Positions 35,855-46,680 of a DNA stretch of 64,000 nucleotides are shown in pieces; the first letter of the stretch is position 1; each line of letters begins with the position of its first letter. The notes under the pieces are model-generated. The model had not been told where the DNA came from and ran no database searches. It worked only from the letters and a program-made list of their open reading frames with translations. The position numbers and the translations under genes were made by a program. The stretch is taken from contig NW_018343972.1 in assembly GCF_002099425.1 (NCBI RefSeq), forward strand, positions 5,171,001-5,235,000. Reading direction: 5' to 3'. The DNA is from Phascolarctos cinereus (lineage: Eukaryota; Chordata; Mammalia; Diprotodontia; Phascolarctidae).

Positions 35855-36417
35855 CTCATATTCTTTAACCATATTTCAATTTAGGAATGACTTATGTTCT
35901 TATACATTTGGCTCAGTTGTCTATATATTTTAAAAATGTAGTCTTTATCACAGAAACATTCTGAGAGGGGAAGATTGAGTTCCCCCACTAGTACAGTTTT
36001 ACTGCCTATTTTCCTTATGACTCATTTAACTTTTCCTTTAAGAATCTGAATGCTATGCAGTTTGGCATATATATGTTTAGTCTTGATATTGCTTAGCAAA
36101 ATGTAGTTTCCCTGATAATCTCTTTTTAATTAGTTGTATTTTTGCTTTTGCTTTTTTTGAGACCACTATTGTTGTACCTGCTTTTTTAAAATCTCAACTG
36201 AAGCAAAATAGATTATGCTTCAGCACTTATTTTTACTCTGCATGTGTCTCTCTGTTTCAAGCGTCTTTCTTGTAAACCACATATTCTTAGTTTCTGGATT
36301 TTAAGCTATTTTGTTATTCTTTTCTATTTTATGGGTAGGTTCATCCCATTCATATTCATAGTTACAATTATTAATGGTTTATTTCCCTCCATCACATTTT
36401 CCCCTTCTTATCCTACT

Positions 36418-36462
36418 CTGTCTCTCTGTCTCTCTCTGTCTCTGTCTCTATCTATCTATCTA

Positions 36463-36505
<43 letters not shown>

Positions 36506-36506
36506 C
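36418..36506. repeat. (TCTG)n/(TATC)n microsatellite in the L1-6 spacer
   Basis: tctg units pass into tatc units at the ORF2-side end of the spacer. Confidence 0.95.
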
Positions 36507-37714
36507 CCCTGTCCTTCTCAAAGGTCTGTTTTGCTTCTGATCATTTCTTCTTTTAATCCACTCTCCATTTATCATCGCCACCTCCTTTCTCTTATCCTCT
36601 TCACATTCTACTTCCCTATAGAGTAAGATAGATTTTCATACCTAACTTAATGTATTTGTTATTCCCTCTTTGAGCCAATTCAGATGAGAGCAAAGTTCAA
36701 ACACTGCTTGTCTGTCACTGCTCTTCCTTTTCTGTTTCTTTCATGTGAGACAATTTTCCATGTTTTTCCTTTCCCTTCCCCTTGTCCCAGTGCATTCTTC
36801 TTTCCTACCTTTCAATTTTATTTTTTTTAAATCATCTCATCTCAGTCAACTCAAAATCATTTCCTCTGGCTATGCACACTCATTGTAACTATCTCTAATA
36901 GTAACAAAGATTTTAGGAGTTACAAGTATTGTCTTTCCATATAAATATGTAAACATTTTAACCTTATTGAAGCCCTTATGATTTCTCATTCATTTTTAAC
37001 TTTTTTATGCTTCATTTGAGTCTAGTATTTGAAAGTCAAATTTTCTATTCATCTTTGGTTTTTTTTTTATCAAGAATAATTGAACATCCTTAATTTCATT
37101 TACTATCTACCTTTTCCTTAGAAGGATTTTACTCCATTTTGCCAGACAGATGATTCTTGGTTATAACCTTAAGTCCTTCTTCCTCCAGAATATTATATTC
37201 CAAGCCCTCTTATCCTTTAATGTGAAAGCTTGTAAGTTTTATGTTATCCTGACTGTGACTCCATGATATTTTATTTGATTATTTTCTCCCTGACTTGGGA
37301 GCTCTGTAATTTGCCCAGAATACCCCTGGGAGTTTTCATTTTGGGATCTCTTCCAGGAGGTGATAAATGGGTTCTTTGAATTTTTATTGTACCCTTTACT
37401 ATATGAGAGCAGTTTTCCTTGATAATTTCTTGAAATATGATGTCGAGGCTTTTTGATAGCCCAATAATTCTTAGTTTATCTCTCCTCACTCTATTTTCCA
37501 TGTCAATTGCTTTCCCAATGAGATACTTCACATTTTTTTCTATTTTGAAATTATTTTGACATTATTTGATTCTTAATGTCTCATGAAGTCATTACTTTCC
37601 ACTTGCGCAATTCTAATTTTTAAGGAAGTTTTTTCTTCAGTAAGCTTTTGTATCTCTATTTGGCCAATTCTACTTCTTCAGGAGTTTTTTTTTTTTCTTC
37701 AGTCATTTTTTTTA

Positions 37715-38417
37715 CATGTGAAATCATGCAAAATATATTTTTATATTAGTCATATCACAAAAAACAAGAAAAATAAAGTCAGAAAATTATGCTTCAATTT
37801 GCACTCAGAGTTAATCAGTTCTCTACCCTGAATTAGATAACATTTTTCATCTGGAATTCTCTGGAATTGTCTTAGATCAGAGTAGCTAAGTCTTTCTCAA
37901 TTTAGTCATCATTACAATACTGCTGTTACTGTGTACAATGACCTTTTAGTTCTACTCTTTTCTCTTTGCATCAGCTCTAAAAGGTCTTTTCGTATTTTTT
38001 TTCCTGAACCTATCCCTCGTGTCATTTCTCATAACTCAATAGTATCCCATCACAATCACATGCCACAATTTGTTCAGTCATTCCACAATTGATTGATATC
38101 CTCTCAATTTCCAATTATTTACTGCAAAAGAAGTGCTGCCATAAATATCTTTGTATATCATTTCATTATTCTTTGATCTCTTTGGGGTAAAAACCTAGTG
38201 CTGGTATTGCTGAGTCAAAGGGTATGCACAATTTTATAACCCTTTGGCATAGTTCCAAATTGGTCTCCAGAATAGTCAGAGCAGTTCTCAACTCTACTAA
38301 CAATTCATTAATGTACCTATTTTCTATAATTCCTACAGTATTTCTCATTTATATGAGGTGGTGCTTCCAAGTTATTTTAGTTTACATTTCTCCAATCAAT
38401 AGTAACTTAGAGCATTT
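37715..38417 (-). mobile_element. L1-11: L1 ORF2 C-terminal and 3'UTR fragment
   Basis: Reverse of the L1 tail: 'acatgtgaaatcatgcaaaa', 'tgtgtacaatgacc', 'ctttgatctctttgggg', 'tggtctccagaatagtc'. It breaks off near 38417, where another L1 3' end begins. Confidence 0.8.
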
Positions 38418-39364
38418 ATATTAGTATTTTATTTTACCCAAATTACTTGAAAAAACAATTTTAATATTAATTTTAAAAACTGAGTTTCAAATTCCAAAAA
38501 AGCCTAAAAAAAAGTAAAAAAAAACAAAACAAAACTATGATTCAATCTTTATTTAGACTCTATCAGTTCTTTCTCTGGAGATGGATAGCATTTTTCATCA
38601 CATGTCCTTCAGAGTTGTCTTGGATCATTATATTGCTGAGAATAGTGAAGTCATTCACAGTTGATCATCTTATAATATTGCTGTTACTGTGTACAATGTT
38701 CTCCTGGTTCTGCTCATTTTACTCAACATCAGTTCATATATGTGTTTCCAGGATTTTCTGAGAGCATCTGGATCATCATTTCTTATAGCACCATAGTATT
38801 CCATTACAATCATGTACCACAACTTGTTCTGCCATTTCCCAATTGATGGGCATCTCTTTAATGTCCAATTTTTTTGCCACCAGAAAAAAGCTATTATACA
38901 TATTTTCATAATATAGGTCCTTCTTATCTCTTTTGGGAAAAGACTAAGTAGTGGTATTGTTAGGGAAGGTTTATGCTGGGTTTTATAGTCCTTTGGGTTT
39001 GGTTTCAAATTGCTCTACATAATAGTTGAATCAGATCATAACTAAATTAGTGTCTCAATTTCCCTATATTCCTCCAACATTTGCCATTTTCCTTTTTGAT
39101 ACTATTAACCAATCTAATAAATGTGAGATATTTTATTTTACCCAAATTACCTTAGAATTATTTTAATTTGTATTTTTAAATCAATAATATTTAGAGTATT
39201 TTTTCATATGATTATAAACAACTTTGATTAATTCATCTGAAAACTGACTGTTCATATCTTTTGATCATTTATAAATAGGAGAATGGCTCTTATTTTAATA
39301 AATTTGAATCATTTCTCCATATATTTGAGAAATGAGACTTTTGTGAGAGAAAATTGCTTCAACA

Positions 39365-39380
39365 CTTTTTCCCACAGTTT
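39365..39380. repeat. Target-site duplication of L1-13, left copy
   Basis: ctttttcccacagttt pairs with cttttccccacagttt at 42366-42381 (15 of 16 match). Confidence 0.82.
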
Positions 39381-40217
39381 CTGTTGTTCTTTTTTTCAAT
39401 TTATTTATTTTTAGTTTTCAACATTCACTTTCACAAGATTTTGAGCTCTAAATTTTTCTCCTTATTTCATCCCGTCCTCCACCTCAAGATGGCATGCATT
39501 CTGAATACCCCTTCCCCTAATCTGCCCTCCTTTCTATCTATCCTCCCCCTTCTCTTATCCCTTTCCCTTTCTATGTTCCTGTAGGGCACAATAGATTTCT
39601 ATATCCCATTTCCTGTATTTCTTATTTCCCAAATGCATGTGAAAACAATTTTTTAAACATGTGTTTATAAAATATTGGGTTCCAAATTTTCTCCTTTCCT
39701 CCCTCCCCACCCACCCTTATTGAAAAGGCAAGCAACTAAATGCAGGTTATATGTATGTAGTCATGCAAAACACTTCCATAGTAGTCATGTTGTGAGTATA
39801 TTTTCCTTCATCCTACCCCATACCCCTCATTTATTCTATTCACTCTTTTGACCCTGTTCCTCCTCAGAAGTGTTTGCCTCTGATTATGCCCCTCCCCCAA
39901 TATGCCCTCCCCTCTATCATCTCCCTGCTCTCTTGTCCCTTCCTCCTCCCATTTTCCTGAAGAATAAGATAGATTTCCATACCCAATTGAGTGTGTCTAT
40001 CATTCCCTCCTTAAGTCAAATCCTATGAGAATAAGATTCACTCATTCCCTCTCACCTTCCCCCATTTCCCCTCCACTATAAAAGCCTTTTCTTGTCTGTT
40101 TTATGTGAGATAATTTGCCCCATTCTACCTCTCCCTTTCTCCTTCTCCCAGTATAATCCTTTCTCACCCCTTAATTTTATTTTCCAGATATCACCCCTTC
40201 TTCTTGAACTCACCCTG

Positions 40218-40221
40218 TGCC

Positions 40222-40266
<45 letters not shown>

Positions 40267-40268
40267 CA
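40218..40268. repeat. (ATCT)n in the L1-13 spacer
   Basis: About 12 atct units followed by acatacat, positionally equivalent to 32612-32650. Confidence 0.95.
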
Positions 40269-40329
40269 TACATACATATATTTTTTTCCCTCCAACTACC
40301 CTAATACTGACAAAGGTCTCATGAATTAT

Positions 40330-41503
40330 AAATATCATCTTTCTACACAAAATGTAAACAGTTCAGCCTTAATAAGTCTCTTGTGATTTCTCTTTCCCGT
40401 TTACCTCTTTACGTTTCACTTGAGTCTTTAATTGAAAGTCAAATTTTGTATTCAACTTTGGTCTTTTCATCAAGAATGCTTGAAAGTCCCATATTTCACT
40501 GAATGAACATTTTTTCTCCTGAAGGATTATACTCAGTTTTGCTGGGTAGGTGATTCTTGGTTCTGATTCTATCTCCTTTGCCCTCCAGAATATCAGATTC
40601 CAACCGCTTCAATCCCTTAATGTAGAAGCTGCTAAATCTTGTGGTATCCTGAATGTGTTTCCACAAAACTTCAATTGTTTCTTTCTGGCTGTTTGCAATA
40701 TTTTTCTCCTTAACCTGGGAATTCTGGAATTTGTCTACAATATTCCTAGGAGTTTTCCTTTGGAGATCTCTTTCAGGGGGTGATTAGTGGATTCTTTCCT
40801 TTTCTATTTTGCCCTCTGGTTCTAAAATATCATGGTAGTTTTCCTCGATAATTTCTTGAAAGATGATGTCTAGTACCCCTCCCATTTTTTTTTGATCATG
40901 TCTTTCAGATAGTCCAATAATTTTTAAATTCTCTCTCCTGGATCTATTTTCCAGGTCAGTTGTTTTTCCAATGAGATATTTCACATTGTTTTCTATGTTT
41001 TCATTCTTTTGGATTTATTTTACAGTGTCTTGATTTCTCATAAAGTCATTAGCTTCCAATTGCTCCATTCCAATTTTTAAGGAAGTATTTTCCTCAGTAA
41101 GCTTTTGGACTTCCTTTACCATTTGGCCCATTTTGCTTTTTAGGGCATTCTTCTACTCACTGGCTTTTTGGACTTCTTTTGCCATTTGGGTTAGGCTATT
41201 TTTTAAGGTGTTTTTTTCTTCAGTATTTTTGGGTCTCCTTTAGCAAGCTGTTGACTTGTTTTTCATGATTTTCTTGCATCACTGTCATTTCTCTTCCCAG
41301 TCTTTCCTCTACTTCTCTTACTTGTTTCTCAAACTCCTTTTGGAGCTCTTCCATGGCCTGGCACTGATTTGTATTTTTTCTTAGAGGCTTTTGATGTAAG
41401 AGCTTTGACTTTGTTGTCTTTTTCTGGTTGTGAGTTTTGATCTTCTTTGTTATCAAAGAAAGATTTTATTGTTTGAATTTTTTTTGGACCTTTGTTTATT
41501 CAT
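40330..41503 (-). pseudogene. L1-13 ORF1 remnant
   Basis: Start ATG 41503 (MNKQRSK). Open blocks: 41456-41220 (78 codons; 'MEELQKEFEKQVREVEERLG', coiled coil) and 40984-40784 (66 codons; 'KYLIGKTTDLENRSRRENLK'). Several frame breaks separate them. Same protein and same domain order as L1-9 ORF1. Confidence 0.78.
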
Positions 41504-42365
41504 GATCCCAGCCAATTACTTGAGTTTTAAACTCTCTTTTAAGTAAGGGTCTGCTTCTAGTGTGGAGAATGTACTGGCCCAAGCTTCAGGGGTTTTGTGC
41601 AGCTATTTTCAGAGATACTTCTAGGGATCTGTAAATTTTCAGTTCTTCCAAGGTGGTATGATATGGGGTGAGGTGTTTATTCCTTTCCTGGCCTGTGCTC
41701 TGATCTATGAGTGACCACAAGCACTCTTTTCTGCCTTGGAACTGTGAGGAGGATTTTCTATCTACCACCACTACAAGCTCCACCACACTAGCACTCCTTC
41801 TCACCCCAGGACCACCCCCTAGAACTGTGACCTGGATCCAAACACTGGCAAAGCAAGAGATTCCCATACCAGCAGAGAGATCTCTGCAATCCCCCTCTGA
41901 TCAGCCACTTGATTCCCCCTCAGTCTGTGGGCTGGAAGCTCAGGAAGCAGCCACTGCCCTGGGACTGAGCTTAGGGACTGGGGCTGGCGCCATTCTTCTC
42001 TCTCTCTCTCTCACCATAGTCACAGAGACTTTTCCCACTGGCCTTCTAAGTTGTCACTGGCATTTGTGGGTTGAGAAATCTGGAAACTGCCACCACTGCC
42101 TGTGATTCAGTCCACTGAGTCCTGCTCCAGGTTTGCTGAGGCCTGCCTTGCCTGCGTGCCCATGCTGAACTGAGCTCCTCTTCCTGCTTGGCATGATATA
42201 CTTTTCAGATCAACCACCCAGGCTGTCTTTGGCTGTAAATTTGTTTCACTCTGTCTTTTTGTGGATTCTGCTGCTTTAAAATTTGTTTAGAGCCATTTTT
42301 ATAGGTATTTGGAGGAGAGCTCAAGCAAGTCACTGTTTTTACTCCACCATCTTGGCTCTGCCCAT
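41504..42365 (-). promoter_or_regulatory. L1-13 5'UTR
   Basis: Homologous to the L1-9 5'UTR. It also holds a plus-strand frame of 132 codons (41707-42105) and a minus-strand frame of 93 codons (41867-41586) matching those of L1-9. Confidence 0.6.
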
Positions 42366-42381
42366 CTTTTCCCCACAGTTT
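42366..42381. repeat. Target-site duplication of L1-13, right copy
   Basis: cttttccccacagttt. The L1-12 spacer follows. Confidence 0.82.
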
Positions 42382-42904
42382 TGATTTTTAACTTTATTTT
42401 CTTCCAACCTTGCCCCTTCCTCATTTATTCCATTCTTTCTCCTTTCGTCTTGTTTCTCCTCAAAAGTGTTTTGGTTCTGACTACTGCCTCCCCCAATCTA
42501 CCCTCCCTTCTATCAGCATCCCCCTTTCTCTTATGCCATTTCCCTCTTAATTTTCTGTAGGGTAAGATAAATTTCTATACCCAACTGAGTGTATATTTTA
42601 TCCCCTCTTTGAGCCAATTCCAATGAGAGTAAGGTTCATGTGCTTCCCTCACCACTTTCCCCATCTTCCCCTCCATTGTAAAAACTCTTTCTTGCCTCTT
42701 TCATGTGATAATTTGGTGATTTATGTGATTTAATTTACCCCATTCTACCTCTCCCTTTCCTTTTCTCCCAGTGCATTCCTCTTTCTTACCCCATTAATTT
42801 TATTATTATTTTTTAGACATCATCCCATAATATTCTCTTCAGTGATTTTTTGTACTTCTTTTTCCTTTTGTCCAATTCTGCTTTTTAGGAGGTCTTCTCT
42901 TCTA

Positions 42905-43388
42905 GAAATGGAATGAATTATGAGTTTACTAATCACATTGATTTTCTTGAGCTCCCTTATTATTCAAAAGAGGATGGAATAACCTGAGAATCAAAAATCA
43001 CTGATCAGGAGGCAGAATGAGTGTTACTCAATTTGACATACCAGGGATCCTTTATGGTGTCTACTGGGTGAACCTAGAAAGCCTCTGTTGTGCCAGCAAC
43101 CACAGTTATGGCTCGAACTGGTTCATATCAACCCCAAATGAACAGAGTTTTAACAAACATCTTGGTTCCAAGTACTCTGTATTCCTTCTATTCTATGGCC
43201 TCCCTTTGTTGTAAAACCATACAAACTGCTTCTTAAACCCCCAGTCTTCAGAGTAGTAAACTAGGTTCTACTGCTGTCCATGTGTGTGTGCTGTACTCAT
43301 CAACAAATGCTTCTGGGGTTTGCACTTGAACTGTGCCTCCATTCCCTATATTCAGGCTGATGTTGTACCAAAATTAATTATTTTTCAT
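42905..43388. other. About 480 bp of foreign DNA inside L1-12 ORF1
   Basis: The L1 ORF1 phrase is cut between '...taggaggtcttctcttct' and 'cattggatttttgtgtcc'. The insert matches no family I know. It includes a plus-strand frame of 65 codons. A phrase near 43290-43340 resembles an LTR R-U5 region, so a solo LTR is possible, but clear ends and a duplication are lacking. Confidence 0.45.
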
Positions 43389-44390
43389 TGGATTTTTGTG
43401 TCCATTTACCATTTGGCTATTCTATTTTTGAAGGTGTTATTTTCTTTCATATTTTGTGTGCCTCCTTTACTAAATTGTTGACCTTTTATAATAATTTTAT
43501 TGCACCATTTTCAATTGTTTTCTTAGTTTTTCTCTATGTTTCTCATTTTATTTTTTAAATTATTTTTGAACCATACCAAGAATTTGTTTGGGGCCTGACA
43601 TTGCTTCATATTTTCCTTTGAGGCTTTGCATGTAGCTATTTTGACTTTGTTGTCTTTCTCTGAGTTTGTATCTTTGTCTTCTTTGTCACCATACCAACTT
43701 TCTTTAGCCAGGTTACTTTGTTGTTGTTGTTGTTTTCTCATTTTCCCAATTTATTTTTTTACTTTTCACTTTATCTTAAATTTGGAATCTACTCTTGGAG
43801 TAAAGGAAGCACTGTCCCAAGCTTCAGGACTTTCTTGCTGTTGTTTTCAAAGCAAACTCTGGGCATTTATTAGTTTGTGGTGCTTCCAAGGTATGATTTA
43901 AGGAGGGGTGTGGTCACTGCTCTTCTGGACTATGTTTTGGTTTTACTAAGGAAAGGATTTTGTTCCCCTATAGCTACCAGAACTAGCACTGCTCCTCTTC
44001 CTGGGACAGTGATCCCATCCTATGCTCTTCTGTAACCCCAATTTCTGGTGCTCCCTTCTGTCTTGGAAAGAGACTAGGGTCCTTACTTCCCCATAAATGA
44101 CCACAAGTAGTATTCTTCAACCTGGTATCATAACCAGGGCCCCTGCTCCCTTGTGGATGCAAGTACTAGTGCTCCTTTTGTTCCTTGGACTACAATCCAG
44201 AACTATGTATGGGCAATGCAACAGGATCGTGAACCCAGTGCCAACAAAGGGTCCCTTGCCCTCCCCTTTTGACCAGTTGTCTGACCTCTTCCTTCCAAGA
44301 GTCTGTGGCTTAAGAGCTCCTTAAGCTGCTACGACCAATGCAGCAGCCTCCAAGGCCTGCTATCCTTCCTAATATTCCTAATCCCAAAAC

Positions 44391-45104
44391 TAATAACACT
44401 CCTTACCCTGACCCCACAGTAGAGGTCTCCCTTGAAACAAAGAAAAGAAGGAGTTATGTTTCATTCTCAGATTCCTTAAATAAAGATTAGTTATTATATT
44501 GATCAGAGTTCTCTTATCTTTCAAAATGATTTCCTTTTCCATTATTGGAAAAGGCCTTATATAAATTCTTATCTTGGTTCTGGTTACTTTGTTCTGCCTC
44601 AATTCATTGAAGGCTTCTCAATTTTATCTCAATTGATCATTGTACATAAACTTCTAGATTTTTTTTTTATTATGGTACCTTTTTCCAATTGAGTAATTGT
44701 GCTAGGAGATTTGACCTAAAATACTGATGTATTGACCACCAGTGTTGGGAAGTCTCCCATAAAGAGTGGATGTACTGTCTCTCCCATCTTGGGAAAAATG
44801 ATCCTTGAATATAAGTTAACCTCACCATCAAATTTTTTTTTTATTACTATTAACTGTAGGACTTAAGGGCAATGATTTAGTGTTCAAAGTTCACTTTTCT
44901 AAGGATCAATGCTATGATTTTTAACTTTCCAGTTCTTTCTTATTTTACCATATGAGAAAACATTGCTATGAGCATGCATTTTTTTAACTCTTCCACAGAA
45001 GCTTCAGTTCAGATCAGAAATTAATTCAAATGCTATATCTGAAAGTTTGATTTAGTTTTTTTTTCTTTTAGTACTGAATAATGAAGGACAGTGAAATGCT
45101 CAAA
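44391..45104. other. Mostly unassigned; weak old L1 3' similarity at left
   Basis: About 44440-44640 has wording like a reversed L1 3' part ('ttctggttactttgttctgc', 'ctcaattcattgaagg'), very diverged. The rest shows nothing recognised. Confidence 0.35.
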
Positions 45105-45309
45105 AACATTCAGGGAAGAGCAATCAGAAAGACTTGTGCTTATCCCATAGTAGGTTTGGTTAAGGAAATGGAGATATTTAGAATGGAAAAGAGAAGATGC
45201 AGACTTAGACTTGATTTTGGGGGTCAAGAGTAGGGAGGACTTCCTAATAATTACAGCTGTTCCAAAATAGATTGGGTTTTATTGCATGTGGTAGGTTTCA
45301 GCTTCCTTG
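45105..45309 (+). mobile_element. L3 3'-end fragment
   Basis: 'tagaatggaaaagagaagat', 'cttcctaataattacagctg', 'gtttcagcttccttgag' follow L3 order. Confidence 0.6.
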
Positions 45310-45866
45310 AGATCTTCAATTAAATTTAATAAATATTTATTAAGTACATGTTCTTTGCTAGGCATGGTGCTAAATGCTGGGAATACAGAAAAGAGGTAAA
45401 TAAACAGTCCATGTCCTCAAGGAGCTTGCAGTGTAAAGGGGGAGGTATCCAAACTACATATACAGATATGCACACCTATAAACATATATATTATATATAC
45501 ATATTTTATATATCATGAATAGGAAATAAAAGGCGGCAAAGTACAGGAATCAAGAGGGGCTAAGGAACATTCCTGGAGAAGGTGGAATAGTAATTAGTAC
45601 TGAAAGGAAGCTGGGAAAGTCAGTAGTCAGAATGGAAGAAGGAGAGCATTGAAGGGATAAAGGACAACTAGAGAGAGCCAACAGATGGAGTATCTTGTTT
45701 GTAAAACAGGTAGGAAGGTGGTCTCATTGGATTGAAGAGTATATTTGGGGGAGAAAGATGTAAAAAGACTGGAAAAGTAGGAGGGGCTAGATTTAAAGGG
45801 ATTTGAATGACAAACAGCATGTTGTATTTGCTCCTGGAGGCAATAGGAAACCATTGGGGTTTATTA

Positions 45867-45927
<61 letters not shown>

Positions 45928-46680
45928 CTGTGTGTCTGTGCATGTTGGGGGATAAGTGACATGATAAGACCTATACTTTAGGGACATCACTTTAGTTGGA
46001 TTGTTGGATTGGAGTTGTTGCCTGTTGGATTGGAATGGGGAGAGACTTGAAGCAGACATATTCATTAACAGGTTATTGTAGTAATCAAGGCATGGGGTTG
46101 ATGAGGGACTGCACTAGACCAGTGGCAATATTTAGGGAGAGAAGAGGGCATATTTGGAAGATGTTGTAAAAGTGAAATCAACAGAGCTTGACAACTTACA
46201 CATGAAGGGGTGAGAGATAATGAGGACTCCAGGATGGCATCTAGGTTTCAAGCCTTAGGGATTGGGATGATGGTGTTGCCCCTCTATAGTACTAGGGAAG
46301 GTAGGACTAGGGAGTGGGGGAGGCTTAGAGGGAAAGAAAATGAGTTCTGTTTTAGCCATGTTGAGTTTAAGATGTCTACTATGTATCTAGTTCAAGATAT
46401 CTGAAAGACAGTTGGAGTTGTGAGATTGGAGATCAGAAGAGATTGGGGCAGGAAAGGGAGATTTCAGAATCATCAGCATAGAGATGGTAATTAAACCTAG
46501 AGATGATAATTAAACCCTTGAGGGCTGATGAGATCACCAAATAAAGTAAAATACAGGGAGAAGAGAAGACCCAGGACTTAACCCTGAGTGACATCTATGG
46601 TTAAAAGGAGTGATCTTGAGGGGGATACAGCAAAGGAGACAGGGGAGAAGCAGTCATATAAGTAGGAAGAAAACTCTAAA
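45310..46680 (-). mobile_element. L2, longest copy in the window (ORF2 end and 3' region)
   Basis: On the plus strand, from the L2 tail backward: 'ttaataaatatttattaagt', 'gctaggcatggtgctaaatg', 'tcaaggagcttgcagtgtaa', 'gcaataggaaaccattgggg', 'gacatgataagacctatact', 'gcatctaggtttcaagcctt', 'tcatcagcatagagatggta'. The last phrase is the RT box in reverse. Over 1.3 kb in proper order. A (TG)n run interrupts it. Confidence 0.85.
45868..45940. repeat. (TG)n microsatellite in L2
   Basis: An uninterrupted tg run with a few tatg/tctg units at its right end. Confidence 0.96.

Larger units (their letters stand above)
26190..37700 (-). mobile_element. L1-6: outermost L1 of the nest, in two halves
   Basis: Left half 26190-27492: 3' tail and ORF2 C-terminus in reverse ('ttcttcagtctatattcaga', 'gagaatagctaagtcattta', 'attgctctcccgaatggttg'). 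Right half 35843-37700: remaining C-terminal sliver to about 35960, then a jump to the ORF2 N-terminal endonuclease part (to about 36380), the spacer (to about 37030) and ORF1, truncated at its 5' side near 37700. The two halves join exactly at the duplicated gaaaactgcctg that flanks L1-7. ORF2 lacks everything between the endonuclease domain and the C-terminus. Confidence 0.85.
39381..42365 (-). mobile_element. L1-13: second ORF1-only L1, inserted into L1-12
   Basis: It has the same part order as L1-9: 5' end 42365 (gggcagagccaagatgg), 5'UTR to 41504, ORF1 41503-about 40330, spacer to about 39815, first 3' end about 39800-39630, spacer-like block about 39625-39510, second 3' end to 39390 with 'gcatgccatcttgaggtgga'. 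No ORF2. Length about 2.98 kb with its own 16-base duplication, so it is an independent insertion and not a copy of the L1-9 locus. Confidence 0.85.
38418..44390 (-). mobile_element. L1-12: L1 lacking the ORF2 core, split by L1-13 and another insertion
   Basis: Segments: 38418-39380 (3' tail and ORF2 C-terminus), 42382-42904 (spacer, then ORF1 coiled coil) and 43389-44390 (rest of the ORF1 N-part and 5'UTR). The ORF2 C-terminal block joins the spacer directly, as in L1-4. Whether the last segment belongs to the same insertion is inferred from order and orientation, and no flanking duplication was found. Confidence 0.65.

Noticed and set aside
43017-43214. 65-codon frame inside the unidentified insertion
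   Set aside because: It covers under half of the insert, with no recognisable protein and no counterpart elsewhere in the window.
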